Origin: Cucumis sativus
Lineage: Eukaryota; Streptophyta; Magnoliopsida; Cucurbitales; Cucurbitaceae
Reading direction: 5' to 3'
Assembly: GCF_000004075.3 (NCBI RefSeq)
Contig: NC_026656.2
Span: 16,874,607 to 16,938,606, forward strand
Length of the DNA stretch: 64,000 nucleotides
Shown here: positions 42,929-56,700 of the stretch, piece by piece
Layout: every line of letters begins with the position of its first letter
Position numbering within the stretch: position 1 is the stretch's first letter
Made by a program: the position numbers and the translations under genes
The notes under the pieces: generated by a model
The model's database searches: none
What the model was told of the DNA's origin: nothing
What the model saw: the letters and a program-made list of their open reading frames with translations, nothing else

Positions 42929-44856
42929 TCGTTAGTTGCTTGTGTGAAACATATGCCTACTCCCCATGTGCAATGGAGCCTCATATTCAACTTAATATTG
43001 ATGGTAAGCCACCATTGCAATTAAACATTCGATTGCAGTAGAAACTCCCTTGAGTGAGTTCAAGTTGGGAGTTTGGGACATTACAAGTTTATGATGGTGA
43101 AGAAGTCTGACAAGCTCTTCTTTTTCGAAAAGCCATTGATAGGATTATGAATTTGATTGATTGATTGGATTAAAATGGATTGAATTTGAATTTGATTGAT
43201 TTTTTTAGATTCATTTTTACTAAATGGATTGACTGGATTATGTGAGAGTTTGACTGAAACTGTGTTGATTGAAATAATGTAATTATGAAATTTGTTGGAT
43301 GATGTTTCCATGTTATGTTCATGTTAGGTTTTAACTATTAGGCTAGTGTACCATGCATCTACGGCGTCCTTCTGGATCACCACCTTTGAATCGATACTGA
43401 TGACTGTCTAAGTATACTTTTAGATTTAATTTATGATTGATGTCACATCACTCAAAGAACCTCTAATAAGAAATTAGCGATTAATGTTTATATTCACAAT
43501 TTTCATGTTTAACTTTTTCGACAAAGGTAAAGTTGATGAACGGCCATATGAGAACGACTTTGTTTATGTTTTCGCTATTATTTTTAAAATATTAAAATAA
43601 TTACACAGAAATGATCTCAACTTGGTTATGAAAATTACATCGTTACTTAAAATAACATTATTATTTTATGTATTTTTTTGATTTATTTAACTTTTGTGTG
43701 AGGGTTTGAAAATGTCTTAATCAAAGTTGAATTAAAATACAATTTGAAACCATTTGCGTTTTGATAAAACAAATTGAAAAATATGGTATGAAGTTTGGAT
43801 TCAATCCTTCATCTCCAAATACTTAAAAAGATCTTTTCAAATTCAAGTTAAAAAACCTTTCAAGAAAAAAAATTAGGTTTTAGCTTTTACCCAAAAATAT
43901 TAGTCAAGAATTACAGTTAAGGTGTGATAAAATTTTCTTAATTGGAAGGTCAAACAAACATCACATTCTTCAATATTTAAATTAGCATTTTCCTACGTCA
44001 AAATCCTCTCCAATTTCATGATAGGAGATATTTACAAACTTCATTTTGTAAAATTTGTGATACTATGCCGAAAATTAGTAGGTAAAGTAGATTCTCTGAG
44101 TTTTGTGAACTAAAAAAAAGTACAAAGGTGTGTGTACCAGAAATTGGTAGAAATTCGCAACTTCCACCGCCTTGGTCTACTTACTTACAATTTCTTAGTT
44201 ACAAGTTTCCCATCATATACATTTTGTTCACTTTTGACTATTTGCTCTCTAATCTTTTAAGCTCCTAAACTTTTTGTTGTTATTATGATCACTTTTGTCT
44301 TCTTCAAGATTTAGCTCTCCCTCTTGCTCTTGCGATGGTGAAAAGAAGATGGGTGGTAGGAACACAATTTCCAACAAAATACAAGCATCAAGCTGATGAA
44401 TTTTCAAACAATAGACAGATCCCCAAATAAATATGACTGCAGTTGTAATCATGTCCTTACTACTTACATTGTTTGACCCAACGTATTTGTGAATCTCACG
44501 GTTAAGTAAACATCAATTTTATATCTTATCAACCCCTAACCCCTAGCATTGTGAGTGAAGTCTAGTGAAGCACACTCAATATCCAGGTGTCTAAAAGACT
44601 TCAAGCAACCCAATAAAAGAAAAAAATTAATTCAATTATTGCCGTTCCTTTTTACCTTCATATGTTAGCAACTGATCCAATTCCTTTTTGATGTAGCCCA
44701 ATCGTCATCCTGGAAAATAATCACAAATTCAATATAATTTTAAATCTAAAAGACTCTCTTACTGAATTAGAACCAAATACAGCAAAACAAAGTGTTAGCC
44801 CAAACTTCATTTTCAATTGCAATAGCAGATGAGATAAGAATTTACCATATTATAAA
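42929..44856. other. Intergenic, no gene seen
   Basis: Contains a low-complexity TGATTGATTGGATT-type tract at about 43155-43270 and the 3' flank of the LYR gene near 44600-44856. No other features are supported. Confidence 0.5.
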
Positions 44857-45333
44857 TCAGAGTTGATCTCGACCACCTTGCTTCTTATCAATCTCCTCCC
44901 TCTGTTTCTCAGCAAGCTTGTCAAGAGCCGACTGCACTGCATCGCGCCCACCAATCAGAAGTCGGGTCACCATTTCTGGATCAGACTCCAAGCGTGCATC
45001 CTCAAACTCCTTCCGTGCATTCTCCCTGAGAACATCTCGCCACAAGACACCTCTAGAATCTGGCCACATAAAGAATCGAGTTGCCCGTAGAATATCTCTA
45101 TAGAGGCTTAGAGCCTCACGTCGAGTGGTGGTGAGACGTCGCTGTGTTATCAATTTATCATCTTCATCATCAAAGAACTTTTCTTTCTTAACCACATGTC
45201 TGTCTAAGAGTTCTTCTACAGTGTCAGGGCCATTATGCAAAACTCGAGGGTGGAAACCAATTTTACTGCAGGTCAGAAAATTCTTATGAATTGACGACAG
45301 GTTAAGATATTTTCCTACCAACCTCATGGTCAT
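44857..45333 (-). CDS. EMB1793: LYR-motif (complex1_LYR) protein, EMB1793-like
   Basis: A single coding exon gives 158 residues, starting at the first ATG (45333) after a splice acceptor at 45344-45345. A 5' UTR exon with donor at 46549 lies 1.2 kb upstream. Residues 1-35 are basic and hydroxylated and would suit a mitochondrial presequence. The LYR-type helix is RREALSLYRDILRATRFF, followed by WRDVLRENARKEFEDAR and the basic, glutamine-rich tail EKQREEIDKK. LYR proteins act as small adaptors for Fe-S cluster assembly or respiratory-complex assembly in mitochondria; the specific client is unknown. By memory it matches Arabidopsis At1g76060, whose loss is embryo-lethal, and its neighbour here is the homologue of At1g76050. 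The start choice is good but not certain, because ATG 45327 is also possible. Confidence 0.85.
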   Translation of the reverse strand: MTMRLVGKYLNLSSIHKNFLTCSKIGFHPRVLHNGPDTVEELLDRHVVKKEKFFDDEDDKLITQRRLTTTRREALSLYRDILRATRFFMWPDSRGVLWRDVLRENARKEFEDARLESDPEMVTRLLIGGRDAVQSALDKLAEKQREEIDKKQGGRDQL

Positions 45334-46013
45334 TTTTGCACCACTGCATAGGTCAGCCGGATATTTAAAGGTTTCCTTTGGCGCTCAAAGGGACAATGCC
45401 AAGTGATTTACTTAGGATCTGGTCTGTGTGTGTGGACAGCAACCTCAATGAACTCTCTAGGCCAAGTGGAGTCGAAACAAAATCACCATAGATATGATAA
45501 TACCTATGAAATTCCATTTTGTTGCATAGCACAAACCAAACCATTTTAGTGTAATAAATTGACACTTCAAGTAAGTAGCACATTTTGTTATAAACCAAAA
45601 AAGAATCCATGCCAAAGTCTGTAAAAAGCCTATGGGAGAGTCCAAGCCTCATGAAGTGCTTGGGATACAGTATTGTAATTTCTATCTTAAATGGTACCAC
45701 AAATTCAGTGTCATTTTCTGTCTATCTCTATAGCAAAATCAAAGCCCTATAAGTATTGGAGAATCAACTTAGACCACAATTTTGATTCAGTGTTGGTGCT
45801 GAAGTTACTGAGAACCGGTTCAGCACCATCTAACCATAGCAGAAATGAAAAAATGGATTCAGGTTTACGGTAATTGACATTCACAAACCAAGCCATATCT
45901 ACGTTATTAAAGATCCAAAACAAATCAATGTCAACCTCTCCCTCAAAACTCAAAATACCACAAACGTTACTCATAAGCCATAATCATCACAAAATTAGAA
46001 CTTAGGCCACACG

Positions 46014-46240
46014 TAGGGGCGTTCACGGTATGGTCAGGTTCGGTTTCACGGTTTTGCGCTCACGGTAGAGATAATGGCGTGGCCGGAGTGGAGAAAACCA
46101 AATCTATGACTGGTGTGGCCGGAGACGATCGAAAATGAGAGAGAGCGAGAGACTGAGAGTCATGAGGTGAGGCGTGAATTTGTGGTCTGGGCGTGGGAGG
46201 CGGCGTGAACTTGAAGAATGAAAAGAAAAAATAACCTGCT
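46014..46240. mobile_element. Possible hAT-type transposon end in the 5' UTR intron of the LYR gene
   Basis: TAGGGGCGTTCACGGTATGG at 46014 resembles the TAGGGGTGTTCA terminus of plant hAT elements. The next 200 bases are markedly GC-richer than the surroundings (GGCGTGGCCGGAG, GAGAGAGAGCGAGAGAC). No matching right end or 8-bp target duplication was found, so this is weak. Confidence 0.35.
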
Positions 46241-46549
46241 AAACCCTAATAATATATATCCACCAGACTCCATTAGCTAAATCCACCAGATTCAACCAAG
46301 AATAGAGTGATAAACACCAGGTTTTCATAAATGTGACAATTAACAATCAAATGTTCATTAGATGATCATGCTGAAAGAACGATAACATCCTCCAATGCTA
46401 GTTACTCTATGGCATGTTGCAATTGAACAACATTTCGGGGAACCGTGAGAGAGAGATAGGGATTAATAATACAAAAACGAACATCTATTTGTGATCACCG
46501 CAATTCTAACAAAATAGAATTTCAAAGGAAAAGAAAATCACGAACAAAC

Positions 46550-46700
46550 CTTGAAGCAGCGAAGCAAAAGAAAATTGGGGGAAGGGATTGATCGGAGAAA
46601 GTGGAAGGAACAGAAGAGAAGCGGATTTCGAGGAGAGAGATTGATGAAGGGGGAAGTTCGCGAGAACTGGAAATGAAGAAACCAGAGGGTAAAAATGGTA
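46550..46700 (-). other. Probable 5' UTR exon of the LYR gene
   Basis: On the minus strand a purine/pyrimidine-biased leader ends in CTTCAAG followed by the donor GTTTGTTC at 46549. The matching acceptor CTATGCAG lies before 45343, ten bases upstream of the start codon. The 5' limit is a guess. Confidence 0.5.
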
Positions 46701-48209
46701 TTGACAATTTCTCTTTTTCTTTAAATATCTTAGGTCCATATATTACACAATTTACCACTTTTTTCAAAGAAAATTATAAAAATTAGAACATTTTATTTAA
46801 TCTGAATTTTGTCATTTTATTATTAGATTTATAAATAGTTTCTCAATTTTCTCCATTTAAAGAAAAAAACCTCGTTTCAAAATGTTATCTAAACTAAATT
46901 TAAAATTGAAAACTTCAAAAAGTGGTTTTAAAAAAAAGTTAAACTAAAAGTTCTACTATTTTCTTATTAAGATGTAAACTATTATTTATAAAAATAAATA
47001 AGTTTAATCTTTTGGAAGTTAACCCAAAAAAAACTATTCAAACCAACTTAAAATGTTTAGTTTTTCTAATTTCAACTTTAGTTTATTTTTCTCAATATAT
47101 TACGTGTGTTTAGGTTTTTAGATATTCAACTTTGTTCTTATACTTTTAAAATGTGACAATTCATTTCTAATATTTGATAAATTCTCGTAAATAGTCTTTA
47201 TTCTATGAACTATTTATTTTAATTTTTATTTCAATTTTAATGATCAAAATAATTCTTCATAGACTATTTTAGTTAAAAGAATAAAATTGAGAGTAGAATA
47301 ACATAAAATTATTATTTTGAAAATACAAATATCAAAGAAAACTATAAAATAAAATAGTGATCAAGTTATTATTTAAACCTACTTATAAACGGATGTATGT
47401 GAAAGTTTTAGGAGAAATAGTTGTTTCTATTAATTAAAATCCCAAACAATTGATTGTATAATTTGAAATTTAAACTATTATGATTGAATCAAATTTACTT
47501 CTTTTTAATAGAAGTGTGAAACTTATTATTTTTTAATTAAACTTTGAAATTGTTATAAGTGAATCGATTTAGATGATTTATTACGATAGCTTTCAAAAAC
47601 TGTTAATGCATCCATCGATAAACTTCAAAGTTTTGGATTCAAACGTGTGATCTCAAGTCAATATTTTCTTAGCCTAAATTTTCAATTTTATATCACTTTA
47701 CACCCTTCCCAATTAATTCTAATCTTCTTTTCTCCTTAAGGTGAATTTATTTTGACCATTTAGGAAGCACTCTCGAACCTATGTTATCTAGAGGTTAGAA
47801 TCTTAGAGATAAAAAGTTGAAAGTTGGATTCTTATTAGACAATGGAAAGTAAGTTATATATAAATAATAACACATTAAAGAATTAAACCATCAATCTTTG
47901 ATATGATAAGGATGGGTGGGAGAATTCAACTGTTGTTTAATCAATTGTTGTGTGTATGGTTAAGCTATGGTAAAATTTGTGCTCATATTGCTAGTAAATT
48001 TTTAATCAATAGTTCTACTCTAATGACCTCATTCAATAATTTGTGGAAAAAGAAAACTATTATTACCAATAGACACGATCATGGTTTAAAGCATACTAAA
48101 CATTAACATTAACATCAACAGCAATGAACCCTCAAACTCATGTAATTAGAATCATAATCATGTTATAATTAAAATCCTAATCCCCAAAATGATCCATTTA
48201 ATAAAGTAG
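46701..48209. other. AT-rich intergenic stretch
   Basis: Promoter side of the LYR gene on the left and 3' flank of the CDSP32 gene on the right. I see no gene or structured repeat in between. Confidence 0.55.
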
Positions 48210-49103
48210 TTAATAAGTAACACGAACTCCTTGGTATCTAAGAATTTCCCCGATCAATTCTCCTCTCCCAGACCCAACGTACCTTCCTTTAATCTCACCG
48301 TCTCTTATGAACAAAAACGTCGGAACTTCCACCACATTCATTTCCTTCAGAAATTTCATACAGCTTTGATTCTCATCTCCGTTCATTCTAGCGAAAACCA
48401 CCGTCTCCATTTTCCTAGACAGCTTTATCACCGTCGGATACACCTTCACGCATGGCCCACAGTGTTTCAATCCCACGTCCAACACGATCAGTTTGTGATC
48501 TTCTTTATGTTCTCCGATCAGCTTCTCCACGTCTTCTCCACTGTGTAATTGAACCACCGCCGAGTGGTTATCTCCGTAATACAACACATCGCCTTCCAAT
48601 TGATCCGGTCCGATTCCTTCTTCTTCGTGAATTTTCTCCATGTTCTTATAGAAACTGAAGTGAGGAACCTTTTCGATCTTCTCTCTATCACAAAGCTCCT
48701 TCGTTTTCTCCGATTCATCTCCCATTACTAAAATGAACTCCACATCGCTACAACTACGGCTAAGACTCACCATAAACGGATACATTTGGCTGCTTTGCTC
48801 GCTATCGGAAGCGGCGTATTCCACTACAACTAATTTACCTTTTGCCTTTTTTAGAGCTTCGTCGAATTCCTCCTTGCTGTGTACTTTTAAAACTCGTTCA
48901 TCGCTGCTCTGTTTCTTCACGCTTGGAGATGCGGCGGCGTGGATTTGGAGGGCGCGGCGGGCGCGGCGAGTGGTAGTGATGCGTTGGGGAGGAAGAGATG
49001 AGGCGGCAGGGAGTTTGATGAGGTTGGGGATGAGGGAAGGGCGGGGATTGTGGGTGTAGAGAGAGGGAGGGGGTGTGGCGAGAGAGTGGGAGAAGGAAGC
49101 CAT
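48210..49103 (-). CDS. CDSP32: Thioredoxin-like protein CDSP32, chloroplastic
   Basis: An intron-free frame of 297 residues. Residues 1-57 are a Ser/Pro/Arg-rich plastid transit peptide ending near ALQIHAAAS. Two thioredoxin folds follow. The first (about 68-180) has no CxxC but keeps its cis-proline region (VPHFSFYKN). The second (about 188-297) carries HCGPC at 214-218 and the cis-proline [15 protein letters not shown] instead of WCGPC and the dead first domain are the hallmarks of the chloroplastic drought-induced stress protein of 32 kDa. CDSP32 reduces plastid 2-Cys peroxiredoxin and methionine sulfoxide reductase B during oxidative and drought stress. By memory the orthologue is At1g76080, in keeping with the two preceding genes. 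Intact and probably functional. Confidence 0.96.
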   Translation of the reverse strand: MASFSHSLATPPPSLYTHNPRPSLIPNLIKLPAASSLPPQRITTTRRARRALQIHAAASPSVKKQSSDERVLKVHSKEEFDEALKKAKGKLVVVEYAASDSEQSSQMYPFMVSLSRSCSDVEFILVMGDESEKTKELCDREKIEKVPHFSFYKNMEKIHEEEGIGPDQLEGDVLYYGDNHSAVVQLHSGEDVEKLIGEHKEDHKLIVLDVGLKHCGPCVKVYPTVIKLSRKMETVVFARMNGDENQSCMKFLKEMNVVEVPTFLFIRDGEIKGRYVGSGRGELIGEILRYQGVRVTY

Positions 49104-52100
49104 TGGAGAACAGAGGAGTTTGTGTATCTCTGAGTTTGTAAGAGAGAATGTTAGTGGGAGAGAATATGAAAATGGTGTGTGTGAGATATCATGAAATCTT
49201 TGTGAGAGCTTTGGAGGAGAAGTTCAACCACTCATTTTGTGTGTGGTTATGATTTGCCCATAAGAGATAGTTTTGGGGATTTTTTTTTTCTTTTCTTATA
49301 ATATCTATCTATTTGCCCAACAAAAGGACTCATGATAGTCGAACAATTCTCCAACAAAACGATTCAAAGTATTACTTTTACAACTTTGGTTAAAATATAT
49401 TTTTAGTTTTTAACGTTGAGGTTAGTGTCTATTTGGTTTACAAAGTTTCAAAAGAAACACTCCAATCTCTCAAATTTGTAAAATACTTCTAAATAGTCCC
49501 TTTTATCAATTTTAGTATTGTTGACTAATGAAGATTGTGTAGATAAATTTCTCCTCATCTACAACATCATTTCTCTTTAATTGCACTATTTACAATATAA
49601 TTACAATTTGAATTAAAATTTGTCCACATAATATGTTATGTCAATTTTTCGAAACTAACGATTAAATGGATAGAATGACCATTTATAATTATTTTGTCAA
49701 CTGGAGATACTAAAATGTTCATTTAAAACTTTCACGATCAAATAGACGCTAACCCCAAACTTTAGGGACTAAAAGTGTATTTTTCCCTAAAATCTATCCT
49801 AATCTAACAATAATAGAAATCTATTACAAATCATATTGGTTGACGTTGGAAAAGAGTCTACCCACTACAACAAATATATAGATTTGGCTATATTTATAAT
49901 TTTAGAAAAATATTGTTATACAATTATTATTGGTGAGATTATAATTGGGAAAATAATTGGTTTCTAGCTAGGTGGATTTGGTTGTTGGTGTTTTGCCATG
50001 ATTTCATTTCTATTTTCACATATATTTAGAAATTTGGCATTTTTGTTAAAAATGGGCCAATATTTTCCATAGACTGCGCTAACGCATTAATAGATGTAAA
50101 GTCAATATAAGTGTAACATATACAAATACTCGTTTGGTATTATACACTTGATTTTAAAAGCAAAAATACATCAAACTAATTACACGAGTTTATTAATTTT
50201 GGAATTTCCCATATTATATAAAAACGATAATATATTCCAATAAAAACGTGTCTAACTCATATCTATCCACGTCAATTGAAAAGTGTAGAATGGAGAAAAT
50301 ATGAGTGTGATGTAGTGTTGCCTTCTAATTGGATTGTCTTTTGGTGGGATATTTATTATTCCCATCTAATTTCTCCTCTGCCATACAATCAGCTACGATC
50401 TTTCTTTACTCATCTCATCTCTTCAATGGTTTCCAACCATTTTACAAAGGTTACGTCTCTAATTGTGGATGATAAACTAATTTATTGTCACTGATTTATT
50501 GTGTTTGATGTATGCATTCTCTCTTTTTTTTTTCCCTTAATTTGCAATTAAAAAAAAAACTATAACATTAAATGAGGGTTGGGTAAAAAGAGAGATATGA
50601 TTTTAATATCTAGTTAAAGTTTTTTCCAGGAGAAAGCGATCAAATAGTTGGGTTTTGGAGAGAGAAAAATAGTTTTTGAGTTTAAACTGATTATGGATTG
50701 ACATTAAAATTTTATAAAAACAAATTAGCAAGAATTCTTCGTTATTTATCAATTTAAATAATATCATTAACCGAGTGCAATTATACAGGTTAAAAGATAA
50801 AAGAGTTGAACAGATTTTTAGTTATTTTTAAAATTTTGGAAACTAAAACATACCTTCTATTAAATTACAAAATCCAAAATAGAAAGAAATAAAGAAGTAG
50901 AAACGTGTATGAATGATGGTAAAAAAGAGTAGTAATTAAACAAGAGCACATGGGGAAGGATTTCATAGAAATCTCTCATGTATATGTGTTTGTATATATA
51001 TGTATATAAAAGAAAGCAGTTAGAAATTAGAAATTAGAAATGAAAATATAAATAAAGAAAGAGAGAGTAACATGGGGGAATTTCATTAAATAATATTTCA
51101 CTAAGCTGGAAAGATGTTGTGATTGTTGGGAGATTTTTTTTAATAACATTCAAGAATGATGTGAAATATATTAAAAGTTAATTTTCTAAATGTAACTAAT
51201 CGATAAAATATTTAAGGATTAGTAACAAAATGAAAAAATCCATCAAATTGACTACTTTTTAAAATAATTTAGGTTTGCTTTCCTTTTCATTGTTTTTCTT
51301 TTCTTCATGCGTATCGTCGCTTTTCTGTTATTTGATTTTCAAAAAATATAAATGACGGTTGAAATTTAAACGGTCGGATCTAAACTTGCAGCAAAGAAAT
51401 ATTTAAAAATTTCATTAGCTAGATCTAAACGATTTTTTTCCCAAAAATACGTAGACTTTTCTCTATTGTAAGTTCTTTTAGTCCATTAACCCATATATAT
51501 TTTTAAATATTTTAATTTAATTACTCTGCTATGAGTAATTTAAAATTAATTAATCACAAATTTTAATACTCATTAACTTTCAAAGAAATTTTATAACATA
51601 AAAAAAATAAAATTATTTATAAAATATAACTTTAATTATTTTAAAAAATGTTTTTTCTTTTTACTATAGTGTATATATAGTTTTTTTTTAATCTATACTA
51701 ATCCTAAAAAAACTAGTCTATCCATCAGCCACTATTATTTAAAAAATGGAAAGTATAGTATTTATTATTTTATTAATGAATTAAACTAAAATAAACATGA
51801 AACCAACCACTCACTAATTTTGAAATATTTTGAAGTTATATAAATCAACATGTGTAATAATTAAAATAGCAATAAAATAAAAAAAAAAGTATAATTCAAC
51901 CGATAAGTAGTGTATGATAGTGACTACATAGAGTCATAAGAGTGATAATTTACTTTTGGTTATTTCAAATAGGTTGAACTCTTAAACTAAAAGATTAAAT
52001 TTTCATCTCCTCAACTATTATACTTAGAAAAATAAAAAATTGTAAAACATAAAATAAAATATTTACGCTTTATAAACAACCAAAAATAATAAATATTTAC

Positions 52101-53722
52101 ACTTTATAAAAGATAAACAATAATCAATTTTGTTATTTAGTAATTTTGTTTTACAGAATTAAATAATTCGTAAATTTTTGTTATTTTTTAAAATAACCTC
52201 TAAAAATATATATATCGAAGAAAAATTGAAATTAAATAGTCAACAAAAGGAATCTATGTTTGATATATATCTAATAAAATAAATATAAACAATGATATTA
52301 TTTTGAATTCAAATTGAAAGTTGCAAACAAAATATTTTTGGTTTGTCTAAAAATAGATGGATAAGTAAAAAGGCATTTTGTTTGCATCTCTTCTTGACAG
52401 GTAGGCCAGATGGAATTATAGTCTAAAAAAAATAATAATAGTAATAAAATAATAAAAAGCTACTCTTTGTATATACATTTATGAGCAACTTTTTATTTTT
52501 GCATTTTGTAGGATTTAAATATCAAATTGCAATAGCTTGTAGTTATTTTTCTTTTCCTTTTTAATTTAACAAAAATAGCTAGCTAAAAAGATCATTCAAT
52601 TTTTTAAAATTAAATGAGTAATATCTTGACGATTTAAGTATATATTAATGTCAAACTATACCTACCTTAATTTATATATGAACGTGCTAGTAAGTAGTAA
52701 CTACAAAATTTATGATTTGTATTTTTCTACTACCAATTATAATTGATAAAATATATATATAATATACACTATTATAAAGAAATAAGGAGTTTTTTTAAAA
52801 TAATAATAATAAACAATCGAGTTACCATTCATACAAAAATTACTCAAAAGTTAAAGATGAAATCAAAGTTTGAAATATGATTTTTAAAATTTTGATCCCA
52901 TGATTGTTCGATATTATTTCTATTATAAAACTTAAAATTAATCATGGAATATTTTTTGTATTTAGTAGTGTGCGTGTTTGTGAGTTTTTTTTTTTCAAAA
53001 TTGTTTTATAAATATAAATATTTTTTGTGGTTTGTTCTATTTTTAAGAAAATATCAAAATAAGAAAAATATCAAAATATATTCCTATGGTATCCTTTACT
53101 GCATAAATTTCCTTTTATCACTGTTTAATCAATTTCCATATAAATTAACTTTCAATAATAACTAAATTTAATATTTTCTAAATTATTAAGAATAAAATAG
53201 AATGTAATTCAAATTATAAAATAAACCAAAACGGTATTACACTAATTTTCTATCCTCCTCCCATGTAAAGTGTAATTCTAGTCAAATGACTTTATAATAA
53301 TTTTAAGTTAAAATACCCTTTTTAGTATGGAAAGTTTGTTATTCAATTTTCTAATCCTTAAGAATTGATTAATTAATGACAACCATTTTCATGCACTAAA
53401 ATATAATAGGTAAAAATGTTTCTACAAGAATGTGTAATAGATGTAAAAAAAATTAAACTAAATTTAAGATTTATTAAAAACGACATCCGAGACATGGGAG
53501 AATAAAGGTGAACTTTAAAGGGACAAAAATGGGTTGGAACATATATTCAATTTTGTTTTGTTTAAAGGAAAACAATAATTTAAAAAAAAGGGTAGTTAAA
53601 AGCAATAAACACAATTAAATTAATTGAGGGCCTTTACTACTTATGATGGGCAGTGTGCTTATGTCTCTGAAGCACTGCAAGTTTCGATACTTCAGTGTCA
53701 TCGGAGAAAAAGAGAAAACATA
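49104..53722. other. CDSP32 promoter side and gene-poor AT-rich block
   Basis: Apart from the inverted-repeat element at 49390-49795, I see only AT-rich sequence, with many runs of A or T and no protein-like frame. The last 100 bases hold the 5' UTR of the transporter gene. Confidence 0.6.
49390..49795. repeat. Inverted-repeat (foldback/MITE-like) element, about 400 bp
   Basis: The left arm (AAAATATATTTTTAGTTTTT, then GAGGTTAGTGTCTATTTGG) is mirrored by the right arm, whose reverse complement reads AAAAATACACTTTTAGTCCC, then GGGGTTAGCGTCTATTTGA. The middle is unpaired AT-rich DNA. There is no coding capacity. Similar ends occur elsewhere in the window (for example near 58300-58375), so it is probably a dispersed family. 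Confidence 0.7.
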
Positions 53723-56700
53723 ATGGAAGAAATTTGGAAGCTTGGCCATTTGTTAATGACACTATTTCTATATACTTTTGCAACCATGATGGTCATTCCA
53801 GCCATCACAGATGTCACGATGTTCGCTCTATGTCCCGATCAAGATCAATGTTCTGTTGCCATTTACTTCACCGGCTTGCAACAAGTCGTAAGTTGATCTT
53901 TACAATGTAACTCACTGTTTTGTATATATATATTTTTTTTATCATTTTTATCCCTTTAATGTTGGCTGAATGAGGAATCTAAATTGTAGGTGACGGGATT
54001 TGGGTCGTTGCTAATGATGCCATTGCTCGGAAACTTATCGGACAAATTTGGGAGGAAGACTGTACTTACCATTCCTATGATTCTTGTTGTTATTCCTCTT
54101 GGTTGGTAACTCTTACTATTTTTTTAGTTATGTTCTCTTTCTTCTCTCGATCATCCCATTTTTGAAGTTTAATTAATTGAAATTATCGTAGATTTAATCT
54201 CTTATATCCATACTTAAACCTCACTTTTTTAAAATTAAGCTCATAAATGTCATTTTCACCTCTCCATTTTGTTAGTAAACTGTTTTTAAAAGTCAAATTT
54301 TGAAGAAGGAAAAAAAAATTAAAAAAAAAAACTGTTTTCTTAATTTGAATAAGAACTCATCTGTAGAAGATAAAAATTAAATCATGCCAAATAATTTAAG
54401 AGGGAATAGATCACATAATTTAAAAAAATAATATGGTTAACAAGCAAAGTCTTAAATTAATGGTTTTTTTTTTCTTTTTTTTTTTAACGTTAACAGTATT
54501 TAGTATTTTGCTTCTAAAATTAAGTTTGTAAATTTTTACTCACCTTCTTCTACCGTTAAAAAAAAAAAAAAAACCAAGAAAATTAATTTCCAAAAGATTG
54601 TTTTTTTTTTTTTAGAATTGAGCTGGTAATTTTCATGCGTAATTAAAAAATAATAATAAGTAAACAAAAAGAAATTATGAAATGAGAGTTAAATGATTTG
54701 TTTGGGTGCAGGAATATTGGCATATGGAAGGTCTAGAAAATTTTACTACGTTTATTTTGTGTTCAAGTGTGTGACAAGTATTATTTGTGAAGGGAGTGTT
54801 CAATGCATGGCTGTTGCTTATGCGGTGAGAATCTCTTTTGGCATCCAGACGTTCGTTCCGTTTTCTCTTAACAAAAATTATTTCATGCATATCCATAAAT
54901 GATTTTAAAATTACTCAAATCACTCTTATCATATTTAAATAATTATTTTTTTTAAAGAAATACTTACAATTAACTCAACATTTAATTTAATATTTATAAA
55001 TATAATTTAAAACTGAAATAAACAAATTCAAAAACACACCAAACATTCCTTCATATGGTATCATTGTTAGTTTTTATTACAAAAGCACATTGATTTTTGT
55101 CTTCTCATTTTCTATTTCTTTTTGCTACTAATTTCACTCATAATTGCTTTCTTCTTTCTCCCCCCCCGCCCCCCCCCCCCCCCCCCCCCCCCCCCCTTAA
55201 TTTAATTTGTTTAGATTGGATCCCTAATTAATTAAATAGAATGATTCCTCTTCTAATTTAATAAAACATTCAACTTTTTTGGCTATTGTCCTTAAGTGGC
55301 ATAGCTAATCTTACTTAATTAAGTGGATTTTTATAATCAATAATGTACTTGGTGTTTTCAAGATCCCTAATTCATTTTGGTTTTGGTTTCTCTTTTAAAT
55401 AATTTAAATACTTAAACCATATATTTAAAGTAAAAAAATAATCTCTCTTTCACACATCTTCTTTGGATTAAATGCATACCACCACACTTTGGCAAAGAGT
55501 CTTAATACAACTTTTTTTTCTTTAAATATTTTATAAAAGAATCTTATTTAATCACATATGAGGTATTTGAAATCTTATGATTTTGGGGGATTTTAATTCA
55601 CAGCATATTTTAAATGAATTACATACTTTATTTTCTAATTCCTAACTAGAGTGGTATGATATTGCATGATTTTGTAGAATCTAAAATTAAATTACTTGTT
55701 TACTTAACCTTGTCCATTTCTAGTTGTCAATTAATACATCGTAATTAAAATAACTATATTGTTTTTTGGTTTTAAATTAAGTAATTAATTTATAATAATT
55801 TTTCAAATTTCAAATCACAGTATTTGAACTTTTTTAATCTAAAAGAAATGTTAATATAGGGTGGAATATGTGAAAATTTTATATAAGAGTACCAAACACT
55901 ATATAATAAACAAATTAAAAGAGTTAAAAAATACATCGACGTTTCACTGATCCTTCAATAAAGTTCACTACGCTTGTAGTAATAAAGAAAGACCGACAAT
56001 TATCACGTTATATTTTTTTATAATGTAAATATGTGAATTTAAAATTTGCATAAGAAAAGAAAAGAAATAATAATACATTTTTCATCGAATATTGTTAAGA
56101 GAGTCAAATTTTGGATTAATGACTTTGTTTCATTTTTTTAAAAAAATTGTTAGATAACAAACGAGAGCTAGAAAATAAGTTACAGTTTTATATTAGATAA
56201 GTAGTTTTCGTTTAAAAAATTATATTCCTTTCAAGAAATCAAATTATCTTTATTTTAAAAAATGAGTGAAAATTGGAAAGAAAGAAAAAAAATCAAATTA
56301 TCTCCATTTTAGAAAATTATTGAAAGAAAATTATATGTATTTGAGGAAAGAAAATTATTGATATTTGAAATAAAATATATTTTGTGGCAATTTAGAAAAA
56401 AAAAAAATTGATACTCGAAGAAAGAAAATTATTGATATTTGGAATAAAAGTTATTTCGTAAAAATAATTGTAGCAAGATTTGAACTCACAACAAAAAGTT
56501 GCAGCAAAATTTAGATAAAATGAAGCTAAATTTAATATATATTGTAAGTTAACACTTTAAAATTAATATTAAAATACAAAAATGGAGGACGACGTTATCT
56601 TCAATTAGGGTGTTTTCCCTTGTTTACCTCCCATCCATCATTTCTTCTCATCTCCTCCATGCGTTTCTGCTTCTTCTCCAAAGAATCTCTTAAGATTCGT

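Noticed and set aside
48231-49059. Plus-strand open frames over the CDSP32 gene
   Set aside because: They are antisense shadows of the clear CDSP32 coding frame.
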